Assembly: GCA_029298735.1 (NCBI GenBank)
Contig: JANSLP010000378.1
Location: 1 to 29,697, forward strand
Direction: 5' to 3'
Length of the DNA: 29,697 bases
Source of the DNA: Ophiostoma sp. CBS 140.51
Taxonomy: Eukaryota; Ascomycota; Sordariomycetes; Ophiostomatales; Ophiostomataceae
The notes under the pieces are model-generated. The model was not told the DNA's origin. It searched no databases and worked only from the letters and a program-made list of their open reading frames with translations. Positions 11,904 through 22,567 of the stretch are shown piece after piece (position 1 is the first letter of the stretch; every line of letters starts with the position of its first letter). Both the position numbers and the translations under genes were made by a program.

Positions 11904-14819
11904 CTACTTCCGCCGCAAACTACCAAAACGACGCTTTATGCCGTCAGCAAAACGGTGGCTAGTAGAACTGCTACGGCCAAGACCGCTACCGTCACCGGGC
12001 ACGGCACGGCCGTTGGTGTCCATCGTGTCGAGGTCAGCGCCTGATCCCCATGCACCAGAGACCGAGCCCTGGCTAAAGCTCTTACGCCGCGTTGAGGAGG
12101 TGGCGCCGCCCTTAGACGACATGAGAGGCTCAGTGGTACCGTCGTTGCGACCGTTGCGACTCTCCATCTCGTAGGCCATGGGCCGGGCGGCACCATGGCT
12201 AAAGGACGAGCTGTGCTTACGCAGCTTGCCATTGTTGTTTTCCTTCATCGCCTTCTCAATGGAGTACGACGGCTCACCCTTGCCCTTCAAATCATCGGGG
12301 TGGTATTGCTGAACAATTAGCTTTTGAAAATACTCGGTCTGGGAAAGGGAAGGCACCCACAATAAAGTCGTATCTCCGGTAGGCGCCACCGGGAGCATCA
12401 GGCTCCCGCATCAGGTCGGCACCCTCCTGGTAATTCAGCACATTACCGTAGCGGTCCGGCATGCCCGACGGGATGTTGGATGTGCCCTGGAGCGGGACGT
12501 GCTCGGTCAGCGAGTCCTGGATGTACTCGCGCGGTGTAGCCTTGATGGCCTCATTGTTGGAGTCCTTGACAGCTTCAAGCGGCGACTTCTTCTTGTTCTT
12601 GTTGACAGCGGCGAGCGTAGCATCGTATGGGCCCTCGTGGTGGTAGACAACGCCGCCAACACGGTCAAGCGAGTCAATGGTGTCGGCATATGGCCGGTTG
12701 TGGCGAGAGCGGTGCTTGCGGGTGGAGCTGCTGCGGTGCTGACGCTCTTCCGTCGGCTTGGGCTTGCTCATCTCAGGCGATTGGTACGACATTGTGCCGG
12801 TTATGCGTCGAAGAAACGAGCCGGTTCGGCGTAATGGAGGAGGAGGGCTGGTTAAGATTGGTTTCGGTACTTTCGGCGGTGTTGGTGGAGGGGCAGACTC
12901 TGCTGGTGACGGCAAAACTTTGTTGACGTAATTACTTGTTCGGTCGGCAAAGACCTCGCTAATGATTTCGGCAGTGCCTTGTGTGCGATGGGTTTGCGGT
13001 GGCTTTCTGCCTACTTTAAGTTTGTTCGGTCGAGGACTGGACGTTGTTCTTTGCAGTCGAGATACAGGTGCTGTCTTCGGTGGTGGAGACGGCGGTAGGT
13101 CACGGGCCTTTGGCGGTGGCACTGGCTTAGCAGCTTGAATAACAACTGCAGTAGCTGTACCTGTTGACGTCTGACTTTCCGTTCGAACAGGCTTCCGTCT
13201 TATCGGTTGCTGCTGCTTCTGGCTGGCAGAGATCTCGAAATGAGGTAGCTGCGAGCTTGGGTTCAGGCTTTGACTGCGAGCTAGCGTTGGGGGTCTCTGA
13301 GAATGCGTATTGAGACTTTGGCTTCGTTTCAAAACAGCGTTGGCGGAAGTCCAATCTGCGGGAGGTAGATAGGAATGACGACGGCCCGGCGAAAAAGGCT
13401 TTGGGTGGTGGATTTGAAATGTAGACCGGGTAGGGCTGGTAGAGTCGGGCGGTGTTGGGTAGCCGCCTTGACGTTTCTGCAGAATGTGGAGCGGTACTTC
13501 TTTCGGTTTGCAATTGAGAGACAGTGAACGTCGAGGATTGAAAAATGATGTACCTGGTCCGTCCAATTGGCTTGGTTCGGGTGCGGTCAATGGATCAAGG
13601 ATGTATCTCTTGGCCTGTGGTGATGTTAGGAAACGAGATGATGTGGAAATGAGCAAACAAAAGAAGAAAGGAGGAAAGAGGTCCAAAAGAGAGGAGGAAG
13701 AGAAAAGAGAACAATAAGGGAGAGAATAAAAATCAGGCAACAACTTAAAGATAACAAAAGTCAGGGGAAAATACAACAGGGAACAGGGCGTTGAGAACAA
13801 AGACAAAAGTACGGCCGCGTTGTTGGTGAGTAAGCGGTGCCTGGGCGAGCGAGCGGACTTTCTTGGATGTATTTTTGGTCCGTTCTTGGATGATGTCGAT
13901 GTAAGTGTACTCCATACAAAACATACGCAATGGCGTATGGCGCAATTGACGACAAGCGATACGAGAACTATGTCGGGCGCAAAAGCTCTAGCTGGCCTAA
14001 CGAGTCTTGGAGCATGAGGGTATGGCGTTGCTTGTTGTAGTGGAGGGTGTGTAAGTGCAAGACAATGGGCGTGGGTCTCACTAGCAGTTGGCGGGCCCCA
14101 GTTGTTTACACCAGTGCAACATTCCGGATTCGGGCGTGACGGGTGTGACGCAAGCTATTTTTGGGATTTTGGAGATTTTTGGGCGACGACCTTGTTTCCC
14201 GATGCGATCGGCGGCGCCACGACGTCGTTGATGATCGCCCGACGTGAAGAGGTTAAGAAAGTGAGAGCGCGAAAATGAAAACGAAAAGTAAGAAAAGAAA
14301 AGGGAAATGAGCGGCAGAATGATGCCAGATTTTGACACGGTCGAAACAGTCCAGGGGTGCCAAAGAGCTGGATCCAGGGACTCCCGATGTGCACTGGCAG
14401 AACCAACGAGCCATGATGTAAAGATGCCATCAAGCGCATCCTGAAAACAGCAATACAGACCCCTCAAGGGCCATCATTGGCTCCACCAGACCAGCAATTG
14501 GCTCAACAGGCTCCACTAGAGCTGTTTGGACTGTTTTGTTGCATTCCAGTCGAGTCTTACATGGTTTCCGCTCACCGGCTTGGTCGGAGTGCGGCCTGAA
14601 CTTGGCCTGCGACTTGGACAGCACGTTTTGCCATTTGCCTCGCTCGAGATTCAAACGTGGCAATTGGAAACCTGCCTCGGCTGGGTTCGCACACAGGAGG
14701 ATTGATAAGAGGGTTGTAGAACAAGACCGACGCGAATAAAATAAAGCCAGGTAAAAGAAAGAAATAACTCAATAACTCACCCATTCCTTGTCCTCTTTTT
14801 CCTTCTTGGTCTTGGCCAT
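11904..14819 (-). CDS. PAL1: Pal1-family cell morphology / endocytic protein
   Basis: Exons are 14819-14781 (13 codons), 13614-12361 and 12308-11904, giving 565 aa. Intron 1 is 1166 nt (GTGAGT donor; CCTAAC branch and CACAG acceptor). Intron 2 is 52 nt (GTGGGT, GCTAAT, TTCAG) and restores the frame exactly. Residues about 14-30 carry AKRYILDPLTAPEPS. The middle is Ser/Pro-rich with several PPPK-type stretches that could bind SH3 domains. The Pal1 domain covers about 322-460: TIDSLDRVGGVVYHHEGPYD, then PREYIQDSLTEHVPL, YQEGADLMRE and, across the last splice, YHPDDLKGKGEPSYSIEKA. The C-terminus is basic (IKRRFGSLRRK). In fission yeast Pal1 helps keep cylindrical shape and localises to growing tips; in budding yeast the relatives act at early endocytic sites. 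Only the domain and ends are confident; the disordered centre is not diagnostic. Confidence 0.87.
13615..14780 (-). other. 1166-nt first intron of PAL1
   Basis: It is bounded by GTGAGT and CTAAC...CACAG and separates a 13-codon exon from the rest of the gene. Minus-strand ORFs inside have no recognisable content; the frame running into exon 2 encodes a hydrophobic, Ser/Phe/Leu-rich peptide that is intron sequence. No snoRNA or other RNA was recognised by eye. It could contain an alternative promoter or unrecognised small exon. Confidence 0.6.
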
Positions 14820-15319
14820 CTTTGCGGTTGTTTTGTGGGTGCTTCCTATTGCGATACTTAGTCTTCTTCGCCGTCGTTCTTGGTCGTATCGTAAAATAAG
14901 CAAAATAAGCTGCTATTTAATTGATTCTGGTCGTTTGCACACGCGAGGCCAAGTCGATGCACATTGATGTGACTGCAATCGAGGGCAGTGGTCGAGGGTC
15001 GGTTTGTTGCGAGTTTGTTGACTTTGCCCCGCCCGATTGGGACAAACTTTACGCAGCACAGTGTTGCGGTGTGTTTGATGTAGGGTCCTTTGTGACTGCA
15101 CGCGCACTTGATCGATCGTGAAGTGCGCGAAATGGCCCCCGTCGTGGACTTAAAAGCTGCTTGTTGAGGGCGATTCTGCGTTGGCTTGGCTCGATGATGA
15201 GAGAAGAAAAGAAGGCAGAAAGGAAGAAGCAGAACGGGAAACGAAGAGGCGGTAGAAAAGGGGAAGGGAGGCGTCAGGAAGCCACTGGTTGTGGAAGGAA
15301 CGACCTTGTCACAAAACTA

Positions 15320-15728
15320 TGCATGCACACCGTCTCTTGGGAGTCAGAGAAGTAGAGAAGTATTTAGTATCTACATAATAGGCAGGGGCCGTTGTTTAGG
15401 AAAGTGCATCCTTACAAGCCGCGGAAGGAGGTGAGCGGGCGTCGTCGACCAGCCGATTTTTTTTACGTGCAGGGAAGGCGCGAACGTGGACGCCCCGGGT
15501 TGGGTGATTCCCTTTTTTGCTTTTCTTCTTTTCCAGTCCCTAACTCTTTCCTTTTCTAACCCATTCTGACGGCAAAATGCTCTGTGCATGCACTTGCCTT
15601 TTAAGAGTGCAAGTAAACCCGATAAGATCAGGCCTGGCTTGGGCCATCTTTGGGCTGTTCTCCGATCCAGCCAGTCCATCAGCTTGCCAGTCTTTCAGTC
15701 TGCAAGATCAGGCCGACGCATGCATGCA
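15320..15728. promoter_or_regulatory. three copies of the palindrome TGCATGCA
   Basis: Perfect octamers lie at 15320-15327, 15585-15592 and 15721-15728, in the middle of the PAL1/USB1 divergent region. The copies share little flanking sequence, which points to a binding site rather than a repeat. The binding factor is unknown. Confidence 0.35.
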
Positions 15729-15808
15729 CTCCCAATGGCAGTTTGACGATGCGGCTGTTGAGACGTGCAGCTTTCAGCCGCTCTCACTACGTTTGTTCTT
15801 CTCTACAA

Positions 15809-16018
15809 TCAAGACGAGGTCAAGAAAAAGTATATCACCTCAGCATTAATTTGTCTCAAAATATGCGATATTTGTACGTCACAAACAGCATATCGCAACG
15901 TCAAGTTGTCGGCAATGAGGCAGGATTTAACAGGGTAGTCTAAATCCTTAAGTGCGTGCATATACCCATCTATCGTAGGACGAATCCTCGCATCCTGGCT
16001 CAATCTGCCGGCTTTAAC
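15809..16018 (-). pseudogene. exon-like remnant of an unrecognised gene
   Basis: After a splice-acceptor-like TTTGTCCACAG (AG at 16020-16019) the minus strand is open for 69 codons and ends in TGA at 15811-15809. The start of the peptide reads AGRLSQDARIRPTIDGYMHA and looks like globular protein, but I cannot assign a family. Third positions are AT-rich, unlike the GC-rich firm genes. I found no matching upstream exon between 16020 and 16300, so it may be a gene remnant or chance. Confidence 0.22.
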
Positions 16019-16488
16019 CTGTGGACAAATTAATGCTATAGCTGTGCTTATGGAATAAGGCAATAATGAATAAGGTGAGTGGGATTAATGACAAAAAAAG
16101 ATGGTGATGTCGGAGGAAACGGAAGAAACGGAAGGTTAAATGACGGCTTCGAAGTTACATGTTGTAAAGGATATCGAGAGTGCAAGTGTGGAATTACTCG
16201 GTCAGTTCTACAGAAGATGTGAGATGCTTTATTGTTGTTTGTACACATAAACTTTGAAGGACACAAAAAAAATTGATGAAAATAACGAAAATAAAGAAAT
16301 AACAAAAAAAACTGGCCGTCTTACAGAGTCGCACTTGTGCGAGTTTGAGCATAAAGAAACAAGTGTTGACAATCTCAAATCGTACCCTGCTTCTAGAAGC
16401 CTTCGGTGAAGCCAGGGCCAGGCCTAGGCGCTGAAAGTGCCACTAGTGGGGTTAGTATCAATGCTGGGCGCGACACTCGTATGTCCCC

Positions 16489-16496
16489 CACGTGAC
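16489..16496 (-). promoter_or_regulatory. GTCACGTG E-box (Cbf1/CDE-I-like)
   Basis: CACGTGAC on the plus strand is a perfect GTCACGTG on the minus strand, 183 nt upstream of the USB1 ATG. This octamer matches the yeast Cbf1 consensus RTCACRTG; actual binding is inferred. Confidence 0.35.
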
Positions 16497-16678
16497 TGCA
16501 ACTTCAATTTCTCACCAACTACATCAACAAGGCAACAGCATCGCACGTCCTACAGCGAGCGGTGTAAGCGAGATAACGACACTTTTTATATACATTCGGG
16601 CTACTTACTATGATTCCGAGGTGATCTAACTCCCTCGAGCCCAGCGCAGAAGGAGCATATTGCGGGTGAGTGTGCAAC

Positions 16679-17725
16679 ATGGGCCTTGTCGACTACTCTT
16701 CGGACGACGAGGGCAGTGGTGGTGAAGAGACACAATCCAAGGCAACTGCATTGGCTCTACCCCCTCTTCCCCGAGGATTCCATGACCTTTACGCCTCCAC
16801 TGTCCGCAACTCCACGGCCGACGACCCTAGCCTGCACCAAGGTCGCCACCGTGCTATACCTCATGTCGCCGGCCAGTGGCCGAGCCATATCTACATTGAG
16901 TGTCAGTCCCTTCTGTACCCTGTTTTATTTGTCATGTACTGAAACCCTGCAGGGTTCCCTTTGCCATTAGAGCACACGCGTCTGAGCCAGCTACTCGCCT
17001 CTCTCCGCACAGCTCTCGGCGAGGATGCCGCCTTCCACTCGTTCTTGACGAGCGACCTCGGCGCCCCGTTGCCATTGCACATCAGCCTGTCGCGGCCATT
17101 TATGTTAACGACAGCGGAGAAGGCACAGTTCCTCACACAACTGGTGGACGGTATCAGATCATCAGGTGTTGGCCGCTTTGACGTGGCGTTTGATGGCCTT
17201 GACTGGTTTCGCAGTCCAGACTCGGCGCGGGCATTTCTTGTTCTGGGAGCAATTGTCAAAGGGAGCAGCTCGATAAATGAGCCGTTGATGAAGCTTCTCG
17301 ATCGGTCCAATGAACAAGTAACAGCAGTCGGCCAACCGGCTCTGTATGCGAGAAAGAGCGTGGATGGCGATGACCCTGCCGTAGACTCGTCTTCCTTCCA
17401 CGTGTCTGTGGCATGGACACTCGCATCGAACATCGACGCGTGGACGGATACAACACGGAATGTGTACGAAGGGTGGCAAGGTAAGATGGAGACATCAAAA
17501 GATAAACCACAATTGACGATGCCCGTGGAAAGCATCAAGGCCAAGATCGGCAACGTGGTGACAGACATCCCACTACGAAAAATATCCATCGCGGGTGCCA
17601 CACCAGCCCCAACCTCTTCAACGACAGAGGAAGGCGAACAACGACGGTCGAAACGAACCAGGGCAGAAGCGGGCGACGTCACTGCCGAACGTCGCAACAG
17701 CAAAAAGTGTCTTTTTGGGTTGTGA
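16679..17725 (+). CDS. USB1: U6 snRNA phosphodiesterase (3' exonuclease) Usb1
   Basis: Exon 1 is 16679-16901 and exon 2 is 16953-17725. The 51-nt intron (GTCAGT donor, CTGAAA branch, CTGCAG acceptor) splits a Trp codon and restores the expected SHIYIEW junction. The product is 331 aa. It belongs to the 2H phosphodiesterase superfamily and trims the 3' oligo(U) tail of U6 snRNA in the nucleus, protecting it from decay. Both catalytic HxS motifs are present: His117-x-Ser119 in PLPLHISLSRPF and His224-x-Ser226 in SSSFHVSVAWTL. The N-terminus carries the acidic VDYSSDDEG typical of fungal members. The C-terminus after about residue 290 is charged, with RRSKRTR as a likely nuclear signal. An in-frame GTG three codons earlier is not a plausible start. 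Full length and apparently intact. Confidence 0.93.
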
Positions 17726-18141
17726 GGGCAGTATGGTTTTTCTCCTCATCGCATCTGGGTTCATTGCGCATTAAATACCACTAGCATTTAGCAGTATTCA
17801 TCATTGAATTTAATTTTGATTTTTTAAAAGCTCAGTCTCAGTGTACTGTCTGTGTAGTTTATCTATGTAAAGACTGTTTAAATGCAGCAAAAGCAAAAGC
17901 AAACTTGTCATGAAAAAAGGTAAGCAACTTCTATTGCTAACTTATATACTAAAAAAGAAAAGGGACAAAAAGTATACAATGATTTAAAAACGCCTAACGA
18001 AACGCCCATATCCTATGCCGACGAAGAAAAGTCAAAAGTGATACTGAAAAACAGTTTTAAAAGACGCATCAAGGACAGGAAGAGACAAAGGAGAGCAGGC
18101 GACGAGAGCGGCTTCCGTTGCACAGTTTGAGGTTGAGCTTC
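17726..18141. other. convergent 3' region of USB1 and ERO1
   Basis: The 416-nt gap is AT-rich and holds the 3' ends of both genes. No ORF, RNA or distinct terminator structure was seen. Confidence 0.6.
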
Positions 18142-20149
18142 CTACAGCTCGTCGAGGCTCGGCCGCTTGAACTCCCATGTCCGTGGTTGCACGGGCAGAC
18201 CGATAAAGAACTGCCACAACCGCATCAGCTCAGACGTAAAGATGTCATAAAATGTCTTGGGGAAGGAGATCCAGTGGCCAATGACGATGCGAAAGGCGCG
18301 GAAGACACGGCCAAGCTCCTCGTCAAACATTTCGCGAACAGTGGGCTCAGCCGACAGCTTCTCGTCGATTTCCTCGAGAACTTCATCCGGCTTCGTGTCC
18401 TTCTTTTCCTTCTTCGGTGTCGTCAGAACGTTATGAGGCTTCTTAACCCGGTCGGGAATAATGTTGACCGGCTTCTCAGCCTTCTTGTCGGCGTCGGCGG
18501 CCGTCTTGGCCTCGGCCGCGGCAATAGTCATCACCGCCTCCTCGTCGGCCGCCACCATGGAGCGGAACTTTTGAATGTTGGAGAGCGAGCTGCTGAGGCG
18601 CGCATAGGTGTTGAAGAGCGCAACGAGCTCGGTACGCTGCAGCTGCGGGATGGCACCGTCGTTATCATACTCAAAGAGCACTTTGAGGGCAGTACCGTAG
18701 CCCGAGGTCTGCAGCTTACCCCACAGGCGGCACTTGTCGCAACCGACACAATCCATCAACCGGCTGATGTTACGAAACCGGTAGCGGAATTCTTCCTTGA
18801 GCGACGGACCCTCGCCATCCTTGAACATGAGCGACTCGTCAAAAATTTGCGGGACACTGGCGGCGGTCTCGGTGACAGCCAGGACCTTGTCGCGCGTCAG
18901 GTTGTCTTGCTCGGGTTCGCCCGAACAAAAGATGTAGCGTTCGAGATTGGGACCGAGCTTAGCAATGGCGCGTGTGAGCAAAGCGTAGTTGAAGTACAGG
19001 TTGCCGATGCGGTCGGGGTACTGGTGCAGGCGGTTGACATAGCAGCTGACATTGGGCGTCCACTCGCCCGTGGTCTGGTTCAAAAAGTCCCAGCACAGGT
19101 GCGTGCTAATGGACGCGTGCATGCCCGATATGACACGGTAGAATACACGCCCCTCAATGCACTCGTCCTCGATTTCGAGGCCCGTTTTGGCCACAAACGG
19201 CGTAAAGGGCTCAACCTGGCGCTGCTGCTCGAGCACCTGCTGGCGCCCGGCTGCCTCAAGGACCGACCGGAAATCTATCTCGGCCGGGTTCTTGGCAACC
19301 TTCTCGGATGCCTCGAGCTGCGCCGAGTGCCGGGAGAGGAAGCAGTTTTCGCGGTAGATGGCCTCCCAAACCTGCTTGGCGCCGTCGCCCGCATATCCAG
19401 TGAACCTCTCGGGGTTTTGGAGGAGGCTCACGTAGTCACCCTTGGACCCTGCGCTCTCGTCCTCGGGCACACAGTAGTCGCGTTCGTCGCACTCGTCGTC
19501 GTACTCAACCACACAGCTCTCGCCAACGCTCTCGCCCAGACGGCCCTGGAGTGGGCGCCGTGGCCGCTCGCGCTGTGTGGACTTGCCCGGATGCTGTGCG
19601 GAAGGGCCCTGCAGCTTGCCAAGCTCACTAGCCCGCCAGACCTTGGGGATGTCTTCTTCGTTTTCGAGAGTCTGGACGGCACAGGCAATGTTGCCGCACA
19701 TGCCATTCTCGTCGTTCCAGAAGGGGCACTTTTTGTTGTAAAGGTTGAGGCGGTAATGGCTGAAGAAGTCGGTCGACTGTGTCAGGTCGGTGATCGCGGG
19801 GCTCACGCGGTCATTGAGTTTCTCGAGGGTCGAGTAGGAGGCGCACGCGTCGGACACAATGGCCTTGGGCGAGATCTGGTAGTAGGAACGGTTAGAGACG
19901 ATGAAGCGAAGATCGGAGGGTGATGAGGCGGCAACAAGGGAAGCCGCCACCAGGAGGCAGAGATGGGTCACAAAGTGACGCCATGATGATAAAGATAAAG
20001 AATGGGCAGGGACACTAGAAGAAGCAAGATGTGAAAGGTGACTATCGGCATACCAAGCAGGTATCTGCATCTTGCGTGCTTTGGCACTGGCCCAGTGGGG
20101 TCCAAAGTGCAAAGATGCTAAGAAAGAACAGCTTGGAAGCTGGTTTCAT
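18142..20149 (-). CDS. ERO1: ER oxidoreductin 1 (thiol oxidase)
   Basis: Exon 1 is 20149-20054 (32 codons) and exon 2 is 19875-18142. The 178-nt intron has donor GTATGC, branch CTCTAAC and acceptor ACCAG, phase 0; the product is 609 aa. Exon 1 supplies a secretory signal peptide (MKPASKLFFLSIFALWTPLG), while reading through the intron would give a poor one. Ero1 is a flavoprotein that reoxidises protein disulfide isomerase in the ER lumen and passes electrons to oxygen. Visible hallmarks are the shuttle pair Cys92-x4-Cys97 in NGMCGNIACAV, the FAD-proximal Cys408-x2-Cys411 in DCVGCDKCRLWGKLQ, and the conserved TDFFSHYRLNLY and CPFWNDENGMC. A charged Lys/Asp/Glu-rich linker lies near residues 490-535. 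The protein ends in SLDEL, a possible ER-retrieval signal. It is convergent with USB1. Confidence 0.95.
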
Positions 20150-22567
20150 GGCGCCCCGGATCGAAGTGGGCAGTCGGGAGAAGAAATAGAGGTCGAGGGT
20201 GGATGGGTGTATTGATTATCGATTATGTGTCGAGACCGGTTTGCTTGGTCACAGAAACTTTATTGTTTAATATGTGTGGAGGCAAGCGGCAGTCGCAGGA
20301 AGGCAGGAAGTCGCAAGTCGTGTGGTGTAGGAAGGCGCGGGTCGGTAGAAACGAGAGAGCTGGAAGGTGGTCGTCTGCAAGGAGCGAACGAGAAACGAGG
20401 AACAAGCAACAAGACACTGTCGCAAAAGTTCAGGAAAGGAAAGAACCAGGGGACGTTTGTCGGTTCGCGGTGGAAGGAGCGCCGGAGATCCTATTGCAGG
20501 GTCTGAAACAGCGAAAGCGACCAGCGCAAAAGAGCTGTCGTGGTTCAGTGCTTGCTGTTGTCTGGGGGAAAGGCAACATCGACAAGCTGTCCGCAGAGGT
20601 ATCGAGTGTCTGAACTGTCCGGTTGTTTAATATCGAGTGTAATTAGCCGGAGCCAGCAAAGGAGCGTCGGGAGTGAGAAGAGGAAGAAGAGCAAAAAGTG
20701 ATTGTGGGAGGAGGGCACCGCGGGCGATGATGTCGGTTTTATTTTTATTTTAACTTTTTTTTAGTTTCTTGTTCAAGCCAATTTTGGGTTCTGTTTGGTT
20801 CTTGAAAGGTAACGAATGGGCCAGGGGTGGCGTTGGTGTGACATGTGGTTGTGCCTTTTGGTGGTTCTATTTCAGGGCCCCTTTTCTTCTAGCTTCGAAT
20901 TTTGTAAGAGGACACCTTTACAGACACTTAGTCGTCAAAGGGGCAAAAAAAAGTGTGGATGACAGACAGCGATTCAAGGTCAAAAGTCGCCGGTGTAAGG
21001 CAACGAAGAAAGAAGATAAAGAAAAGAAGAAATATTAATAAATTTAAATCTTTTAGGTGCACAAAAAACGGCCGCGTCTGGATTTCAAATACGGAAGGAG
21101 ACACGATGTCTTCTTGTGCTTCCCGCCTTCCTTTCCCACTTTCCAACCTCCCACGTTCCCTTTTTCCTTCTCGGACACTTGTATGACTCGCTACAGAGTA
21201 TCGCACAGAGTGGAGCAATAATCAAAAATTGCAGCAGGAGCGAAACATGCGATGCGTCGGCAGGTGCAGCCTACGAAAAGCCAACAGCACTCTCAAAATA
21301 TTATGTCATCTGATTTGCGCGACGGAGAATCAGCAGATGCGCCAGCTCATATGGGCCGTTTTTACAGCTTTTCGGCGGAAGAAAAGCCACGGTGCAAATG
21401 CACACGGCACTCTTCAGTAAACTTTAATAAGTAAGATAGTTTGGTGACGATTATGGCGACCGAAAAGGAACGACAACAGATTGCAGTTGCAGCTTCCAGA
21501 TTCCACCGCTTCCAGAAGGACAGACCCCTGTAAAGGCGTAAAAAGCGGCTAAAAAGGGGCTTGCGCACTTTGCTCTTAGTGGCCGCTGCTGCCGCCGGAG
21601 TGCTCGGTTAGGGATGTCGATTGGGGCATTTGGAGCAGGAGCAGGGACAACAGGTGCAAAGCTGATGCGCAGCGGGTCATAGCGCGGGACGAGTCGATCG
21701 ATAGAACAGCCACCAAACACCAAATCCGTGAGATGCGTGGCACTGCACAATACGAAGCTTCTGCCTCGTTATTACGAGCGGTTGGGATTAGGTTGAGAAG
21801 TACGGAGTACCACATACGAGGATTATAAGAAAGTCGAAAGTCATAAAGTCACGAGTTTACTTGCCACGCAACTTTATAAATTGCATTCTGATTGTAAAAT
21901 ATCAACATTTCCCTAAAATAAACCAATATGCACGGTCGCAGCAAAGAACAGTTCGCCAATAATATCATACATCTAATGAGCCGACCAACAAACGGGAAGG
22001 CCAGCACAAATCCTCCGTAACTTCACAGAGATAGCCTTGCATACAACACCCGCCATGTATCCTCTCATCACCAACGCGGGCACAAAGTAGCACCCATGGT
22101 ACAGTCGAGAAGCAAAAACCGGTGGAAAGAGCACAAGCACTTGCTGTAGCTCTACCAATAGGTCTAAGCTGGTCCACACCCTGCATCAGTACCAGTCCCA
22201 CTAGCAACCGAGAAACCAAACGGAAACAATCGTATTGTCGACGCCGTAGCCTCTGTCTGACATGCCGGTCGATCCTGGGTGGCTCCAACCCAGAAAACAA
22301 GAGATCGAGAAGACTATGCAAAGGAAAGCATTGTAAACCTCCAAGGTGTGATAAAAACGAAGTCGGGTCTATGTGTCGAGACAAGAAAGAAGGATGCGAG
22401 AAGAAATCGGTCGGAAACGGTAGTTCATACGGCCATTACCCGTATGCGCCAGTCAATCGTCGTTTGCTCGTCACTGTTCATCGTCGTCGTCGTTATCGTA
22501 TGCAATCAAATCCCCACTGCGCCAGTTGATGACATCCGTGCCACCATCACCATCGTAAGTAAGCAAC
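20150..22567. other. 2.4 kb gap: ERO1 promoter/leader and CKS1 3' flank
   Basis: Both neighbours are on the minus strand. From 20160 to about 21030 the plus strand is purine-rich, so the minus strand is pyrimidine-rich as expected for an ERO1 leader and promoter. ORFs between 21450 and 22530 on both strands show no recognisable domain. I saw no obvious unfolded-protein-response element by eye, and no tRNA, 5S rRNA or transposon. Confidence 0.5.

Larger units (their letters stand above)
14820..16678. other. divergent upstream region of PAL1 and USB1
   Basis: About 1.9 kb separates the two starts. It contains three TGCATGCA palindromes (15320-15728), a GTCACGTG E-box near USB1 and one exon-like minus-strand stretch (15809-16018). 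Two short direct repeats beginning AGATCAGGCC lie near 15624 and 15704. No other gene was recognised. Confidence 0.5.

Noticed and set aside
12339..12360. A frameshift or 22-nt intron in PAL1 at the end of the Pal1 domain's first half.
   Set aside because: A normal 52-nt intron (12309-12360) with GTGGGT, a GCTAAT branch and a TTCAG acceptor joins RRYDFI to QYHPDDLKGKG in frame and fits the family, so no frameshift is needed.
13615..13806. A hydrophobic N-terminal extension of PAL1 beginning at an ATG near 13806.
   Set aside because: It is a translation of the intron's pyrimidine-rich 3' end; the CTAAC...CACAG site and the short MAKTKKEKEDKEW exon give a better gene model.
18118..19923. A 601-codon ORF on the plus strand, antisense to ERO1.
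   Set aside because: Its codons lie exactly opposite the ERO1 codons. In that register an antisense stop needs a sense TTA, CTA or TCA codon, which the GC-rich codon bias avoids. The translation has no recognisable domain, while the ERO1 frame has all family hallmarks.
20054..20112. An ERO1 start in the uninterrupted frame (for example the Met near 20070).
   Set aside because: That frame gives no good signal peptide at its start, whereas the ATG at 20149 spliced to 19875 gives a clear one and a clean phase-0 junction.
20203..22530. Several ORFs of 60-140 codons between ERO1 and CKS1 on both strands.
   Set aside because: None has a recognisable motif, splice-linked partner or GC-rich third-position bias like the firm genes.
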